In this document: one piece after another, positions 60,612 through 64,000 of the stretch | Numbering within the stretch: position 1 is the stretch's first letter | Layout: every line of letters begins with the position of its first letter | Assembly: GCA_902799355.1 (NCBI GenBank) | Contig: CADCAG010000009.1 | Span: 1-64,000, forward strand | Source: an uncultured Bacteroidales bacterium | GTDB taxonomy: Bacteria > Bacteroidota > Bacteroidia > Bacteroidales > Bacteroidaceae | Direction of reading: 5' to 3' | DNA: 64,000 nt | Made by a program: the position numbers and the translations under genes | The notes under the pieces: model-generated | What the model was told of the DNA's origin: nothing | Seen by the model: the letters and a program-made list of their open reading frames with translations, nothing else | Database searches by the model: none

Positions 60612-62201
60612 ATGATGAGACTAAAGGACATCTTAAACGGACAGCTGAATGCTGCCGAGTGGGAAGCCAAGGGCTATGAGCTTCCTAAATATGATATTAA
60701 AGATGTACGCGAGAAGACTGCCAAGAATCCTACATGGGTACACTTCGGCGGTGGAAACATCTTCCGTGCCTTCCCTGCTGCCATCCTCAACGATGCGCTG
60801 AACACTGGCAAGTACGACCGTGGCGTCATCGTTGCAGAGACCTTCGACTTCGAAGTCATCGACAAGGCCTACGCACCCTACGACAACCTGTCGCTCTGCG
60901 TCAACCTCTGCTCCGATGGTTCTATCGAGAAGAAGGTCATTGCCTCGGTAACGGAGGCTCTGAAGGCAGACCCACAGTTCCCCGACTGGAACCGACTGGT
61001 AGAGATCTTCAAGAATCCTTCCCTGCAGATGATTTCGTTCACCATCACCGAGAAGGGCTATACCTTCAACGAGGCCGACCTCGCTCGTGGCATGAATCCC
61101 CTCTTCGCTATGGGTAAGGTGTGTGCACTCTTGCTGGAGCGTTATAAGGCAGGTAAGCTGCCTCTCACTGTTCAGTCTATGGACAACTGCTCGCACAATG
61201 GCGACAAGGTGAAGGCAGGCGTCTTTGCCTATGCTGAGCGTTGGTTGCAGGACGGTCTGGTAGAGCAGGGCTTCCTTGACTACCTGAAGGACGAGACGAA
61301 GATTACCTTCCCCTGGTCTATGATTGACAAGATCACACCACGTCCTCACGAGAAGGTTAAGGAGCTGTTGGCTGCCGATGGTTTCGAGGATAATGACTAT
61401 ATCGAGACCGAGAAGCACACCTTCACAGCACCCTTCGTCAATGCAGAGGAGGTGCAGTATCTGGTCATCGAGGACCACTACACCAACGGTCGTCCGCCAC
61501 TCGACCTGGGCGGTGCCCTCTATACCACTCGCGAAACCGTCGACAAGGTAGAGACCATGAAGGTCACCACCTGTCTGAACCCGCTGCATACCGCCATGTC
61601 CATCTATGGCTGCATGCTCGACTACACCCTCATCTCTGCCGAGATGAAGGATGACGACCTGCGTGCCTTTATCCAGAAGATTGGTTATATGGAGGCCATG
61701 CCCGTCGTTGTCGATCCAGGCGTGCTGAACCCCTACGAGTTCATTGGTGCCGTGCTCAACAAGCGTCTGCCCAACCCCTTCATGCCCGACGCTCCCCAGC
61801 GCATCGCCTGCGACACCTCACAGAAGCTGCCCATCCGCTTTGGTGAGACGCTCAAGAAGTATATCGCCCGTGGCCTCGACAAGTCCAACCTCGTACTCAT
61901 CCCCCTCACGCTGGCAGGCTATGCCCGTTATCTGAAGGGCCTCAAAGACGACCTCACCGCCTTCGAGCCCTCTCCCGACCCCATGTTGGCAGAGCTGCAG
62001 GCTATCGTCGCTCCCCTGGAGATTGGCAAGGCCGATCAGGACTGGAGTCCGCTGAAGCAGCTCTACAGCCGTAAGGACGTCTTCGGTCTCGACCTCTATG
62101 AGGCAGGCCTTGGCGAACAGATAGAAGGAATGGTCAAGGAGCTCTATGCTGGCAAGGGTGCTGTACGTGCCACACTGCACAAGTACGTTGCCGCACGTTA
62201 A
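60612..62201 (+). CDS. uxuB: Mannitol dehydrogenase family oxidoreductase (fructuronate reductase-like)
   Basis: A 529-residue long-chain polyol dehydrogenase: NAD-binding HFGGGNIFRAFPAAI (about 44-58), VAETFDFEVID, SMDNCSHNGDKVK (catalytic region, about 193-205), DKITPRPH, and the C-terminal domain DYTLISAEMKDDDLRAFIQKIGYMEAMPVVVDPG. The group includes mannitol dehydrogenase and D-mannonate/fructuronate oxidoreductase; the Bacteroidota form is usually called UxuB, of hexuronate catabolism, but the substrate is not proven. A second in-frame ATG three bases downstream (60615) is equally possible. Two tandem hairpins follow the gene. Confidence 0.8.
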   Translation: MMRLKDILNGQLNAAEWEAKGYELPKYDIKDVREKTAKNPTWVHFGGGNIFRAFPAAILNDALNTGKYDRGVIVAETFDFEVIDKAYAPYDNLSLCVNLCSDGSIEKKVIASVTEALKADPQFPDWNRLVEIFKNPSLQMISFTITEKGYTFNEADLARGMNPLFAMGKVCALLLERYKAGKLPLTVQSMDNCSHNGDKVKAGVFAYAERWLQDGLVEQGFLDYLKDETKITFPWSMIDKITPRPHEKVKELLAADGFEDNDYIETEKHTFTAPFVNAEEVQYLVIEDHYTNGRPPLDLGGALYTTRETVDKVETMKVTTCLNPLHTAMSIYGCMLDYTLISAEMKDDDLRAFIQKIGYMEAMPVVVDPGVLNPYEFIGAVLNKRLPNPFMPDAPQRIACDTSQKLPIRFGETLKKYIARGLDKSNLVLIPLTLAGYARYLKGLKDDLTAFEPSPDPMLAELQAIVAPLEIGKADQDWSPLKQLYSRKDVFGLDLYEAGLGEQIEGMVKELYAGKGAVRATLHKYVAAR

Positions 62202-62229
62202 CTCCGACACCGTTACCGATATATACGCA

Positions 62230-62297
62230 TTAAGGGCTCGCAGTGATGATTGCGAGCCCTTAACAGTTGACACGGGTCTGTCCCGTGTCAGCTGTTA
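62230..62297. terminator. Two tandem hairpins between uxuB-like and lipoprotein genes
   Basis: Hairpin 1: TTAAGGGCTCGCA (62230-62242) and TGCGAGCCCTTAA (62251-62263), a perfect 13-base stem. Hairpin 2: ACAGTTGACACGGG with CCCGTGTCAGCTGT, ending at the stop codon of the minus-strand lipoprotein gene (62295-62297). No T-run is present, so the termination mechanism is uncertain. Confidence 0.6.
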
Positions 62298-63149
62298 CTG
62301 TAACGCTGCAATCTGCTCAGGGGTCAACTTGCCAGTGTCGATATAAGACTGCTTGATTTGATAGATCTTCTGCTGCAAGTCTTCAGTCATCGTGTAATCC
62401 CATTGCTTGGCTTCTTCGTTGGTTACCCACTTGCCGCCGTTGTTGTGGTTGTTGTCAATACAGTACAGCGGCATATCGGGATGATACTTTTCGATGGAGT
62501 CCACTCGGCCCTGGAATTGTGGGAATACCGAGATATAGGCCTCACAAGTCACGGCACGGTTCGCACTGATCAGTCGCTCCATGCAGTTGGTATAGCCCGT
62601 CTCGGCATCGTTATAGACAAAAATCAGGGACGACTTGAATCCTTTCTTGTCCATATCCTCCACCACCCCGTTGAAGTATTTCAGATTATTGTAAGCACCT
62701 TCAGAGACCACACCAGACTCTTCGACCAACTTCTTCAGGTCGGGATTGTTGTTGATACTGGTCGTCTTGCCGCATCCGTACATGCCCATCGTAAAGAGAA
62801 TGGTCTTGTTGTTAGCCGCGGCGGCGCGGTCCATCAGACGAACCAGCACCACGCTGTCTATCACCCAGCCGGCTTCCCTGTAGTCAAACACGTTCAGACG
62901 CGTATAGCCGATGCAACTCAGCAGGTCTCTCGTTATGTCAGGGTCCAGCAGATTACCGCAACTGGCCATATACACGTTCACCAGCGAGTCGATATGTGCT
63001 TTTGTCCACTCCACAGCAGCTTCGCCTGTGAGAACAAGGGGCTGTTCTGGTCTGGGAACATTGTTATCGTCCTTGCTACACGACGTCAGAGCCGTCGAGC
63101 TGCTGATGGCCAGGACGAGGGCCAGCATACATAGTTTGATTGCTTTCAT
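62295..63149 (-). CDS. Lipoprotein with zeta-toxin-like P-loop kinase domain
   Basis: A 284-residue protein: signal with lipobox ALTSC (Cys24) and a Ser/Lys/Asp-rich start of the mature chain. A helical part (about 40-110) is followed by LFTMGMYGCGKTTSIN, a Walker A motif GxxGxGKT at 122-130. Downstream are EGAYNNLKYFNGVVEDMDKKGFKSSLIFVYND and MERLISANRAVTCEAYI, which resemble the substrate and arginine regions of zeta toxin/UDP-GlcNAc kinase folds. A C-terminal helix ends TPEQIAALQ. No antitoxin-like gene is adjacent. A P-loop kinase anchored outside the cytoplasm is unexpected, since ATP is scarce there. Kinase activity is not demonstrated; the resemblance is by motif only. Confidence 0.65.
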   Translation of the reverse strand: MKAIKLCMLALVLAISSSTALTSCSKDDNNVPRPEQPLVLTGEAAVEWTKAHIDSLVNVYMASCGNLLDPDITRDLLSCIGYTRLNVFDYREAGWVIDSVVLVRLMDRAAAANNKTILFTMGMYGCGKTTSINNNPDLKKLVEESGVVSEGAYNNLKYFNGVVEDMDKKGFKSSLIFVYNDAETGYTNCMERLISANRAVTCEAYISVFPQFQGRVDSIEKYHPDMPLYCIDNNHNNGGKWVTNEEAKQWDYTMTEDLQQKIYQIKQSYIDTGKLTPEQIAALQ

Positions 63150-63195
63150 TGTTTTATGTTTTTAGTTATAAGTTGTAGCACACGGTTTATGGCGA

Positions 63196-63203
63196 CAAAT
63201 TTA
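63196..63203 (-). promoter_or_regulatory. Possible -7 box of the P-loop lipoprotein gene
   Basis: TAAATTTG on the minus strand fits TAnnTTTG, about 47 bases before the ATG. No -33 match at the right distance, so this is a weak call. Confidence 0.35.
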
Positions 63204-63250
63204 ATAAAAAAAAATCCAAAGTGCAATACTTTGGAGTGATTTTATTGAAA

Positions 63251-63847
63251 TTAGACCTTGTCCTGATTGGCGATAACCCAGCGATAAAGGTTGCAGCCCG
63301 CGAAGTTACCCAAGACTTCAGCGATGTAGACAATCAGAAGCTGAGTGCTGTATAGCTCTGGAACTGCCAGGAAATAGAAAGCATCAGCTATGGAGTGGGC
63401 AAAACCACAGAGGATGAAGACAGGGACGCCAAACAGCAATGGTAGGAACCTGCCTTCTCTGCCAAACTGGACGGCGGTGGTCATAATGAAACCGCAACCG
63501 ATAGCAAGCAGGAAACAAGCCCATGGTCCTTTTGCCAGACGTGATTGTACAATAGCTATGTCAGGAGTCAGAATATCTGGCTGAGCATAGGAGGCTGCAA
63601 GGGCTGTGAGTCCGCAGGCGATGATGTTGCCGATAAGAACAAGGAGCAGCATGCTCCAGTCGCCTTTGGCACGAATAAACCCTGCAGTTCCTGTATATAG
63701 TTTCAGCTTGTAGTGGACTACAGCAAGAAGTCCAAAAGCAAACAAGACGGCACCTGCTACACCGCCTACACGAAGATTGACAATGCAACCGATAGAGATA
63801 CAAAGTCCAGCAAGAATAGCTGACCGAAGAATTGCAAGCTGTTTCAT
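63251..63847 (-). CDS. Formate/nitrite transporter (FNT)-like membrane protein
   Basis: A 198-residue integral membrane protein with six hydrophobic helices (LRSAILAGLCISIGCIVNLRVG, GAVLFAFGLLAVVHYKL, MLLLVLIGNIIACGLTALAA, ACFLLAIGCGFIMTTAVQF, LPLLFGVPVFILCGFAHSIADAFYF, LLIVYIAEVLGNFAGCNLY). The FCGFAHSIADAFYF-like helix and the KLYTGTAGFI loop resemble FNT pentameric anion channels. It is shorter than classical FocA (about 280), as is typical of a small Bacteroidota subgroup. Substrate is inferred to be a small monovalent anion. The ATG at 63847 is chosen because the longer frame crosses the -7 box. Confidence 0.7.
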   Translation of the reverse strand: MKQLAILRSAILAGLCISIGCIVNLRVGGVAGAVLFAFGLLAVVHYKLKLYTGTAGFIRAKGDWSMLLLVLIGNIIACGLTALAASYAQPDILTPDIAIVQSRLAKGPWACFLLAIGCGFIMTTAVQFGREGRFLPLLFGVPVFILCGFAHSIADAFYFLAVPELYSTQLLIVYIAEVLGNFAGCNLYRWVIANQDKV

Positions 63848-63852
63848 GGGTG

Positions 63853-63860
63853 CAAAGTTA
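63853..63860 (-). promoter_or_regulatory. -7 box of the FNT-like gene
   Basis: TAACTTTG on the minus strand, 5 bases before the ATG at 63847, again implying a nearly leaderless transcript. No -33 seen. Confidence 0.5.
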
Positions 63861-64000
63861 CGGAATAATTTGCAAAAAAAGAGAGGATTATATGGGAAAT
63901 TCATGAAAGTGACATCAGAAACAAAAAAGCGGGTCGGTTCCGAGTTTCTACTGGGGTGCCCATGGGAGCCCATGAAAAACATTTTTGCATGAAAACAAGT

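Noticed and set aside
63861-64000. Right-edge sequence as a gene start
   Set aside because: No codon-like frame with family resemblance; the longer FNT frame through it crosses the -7 box.

Overview
The window reads as a chromosomal segment of a Bacteroidota bacterium, most likely Prevotellaceae (Prevotella/Segatella-like). Evidence: promoters with the phylum's TAnnTTTG -7 box, usually a TTTG about 19-20 bases upstream; no Shine-Dalgarno sequences; families typical of the phylum (DUF3467, DUF3737, DUF4294, DUF5723, LruC/DUF4842, WbqC, the PG_1098-type methyltransferase, diadenylate cyclase next to folP); and many lipoproteins. Genus assignment is inference. The content is mostly core chromosome. 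No phage, transposase, plasmid or CRISPR array was seen. No gene-free stretch exceeds about 265 bases (the longest, 14900-15163, holds two promoters and a hairpin).

Layout: 1-2440 is the str operon (rpsL, rpsG, fusA) on the minus strand; fusA is cut by the window edge and by an apparent internal deletion of about 65 bases. 2652-11294: DUF3467, DUF3737, PatB-like C-S lyase, XerD, AroQ, O-methyltransferase, an Lrp regulator with a glutamine amidotransferase/dipeptidase fusion, an M28 lipoprotein, DUF4294. 11495-19381: DUF5723 barrel plus a large lipoprotein, an HhH outer-membrane protein, a GT4 glycosyltransferase and ManC. 19531-23221: tRNA-Leu(CAA), gyrB, rpsT, tRNA-Glu(TTC), recO. 23234-37782: a four-gene, 14.5 kb surface operon headed by a 3691-residue protein. 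37945-42361: murF and an ECF sigma / membrane anti-sigma-like / secreted protein operon. 42476-46377: folP, cdaA, pta, ackA. 46442-54486: kdgK-like kinase, lpxH-like, DUF59, Fur-like regulator, AGCS symporter, DUF3332, then dapB-lepB-degenerate lepB-wbqC. 54573-62201: THUMP-like methyltransferase, acyltransferase-like protein, parE, S41 protease, mannitol-dehydrogenase-family oxidoreductase. 62295-63847: a lipoprotein with a zeta-toxin-like P-loop domain, and an FNT-like channel.

Two repeat families cut across this core. (1) GC-rich REP-like palindromes are inserted in frame in conserved genes (recO, murF, the amidotransferase fusion), and as inverted pairs bracketing the start codons of the O-methyltransferase and parE. 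(2) Tandem arrays of imperfect 7-base units fill gene junctions, often supplying the upstream gene's stop codon, and also lie inside folP, wbqC and the THUMP-like methyltransferase.

The best candidates for undescribed biology are the surface operon with an inverted repeat over its -33 box, the exported P-loop lipoprotein, and the two repeat families that remodel start and stop regions.
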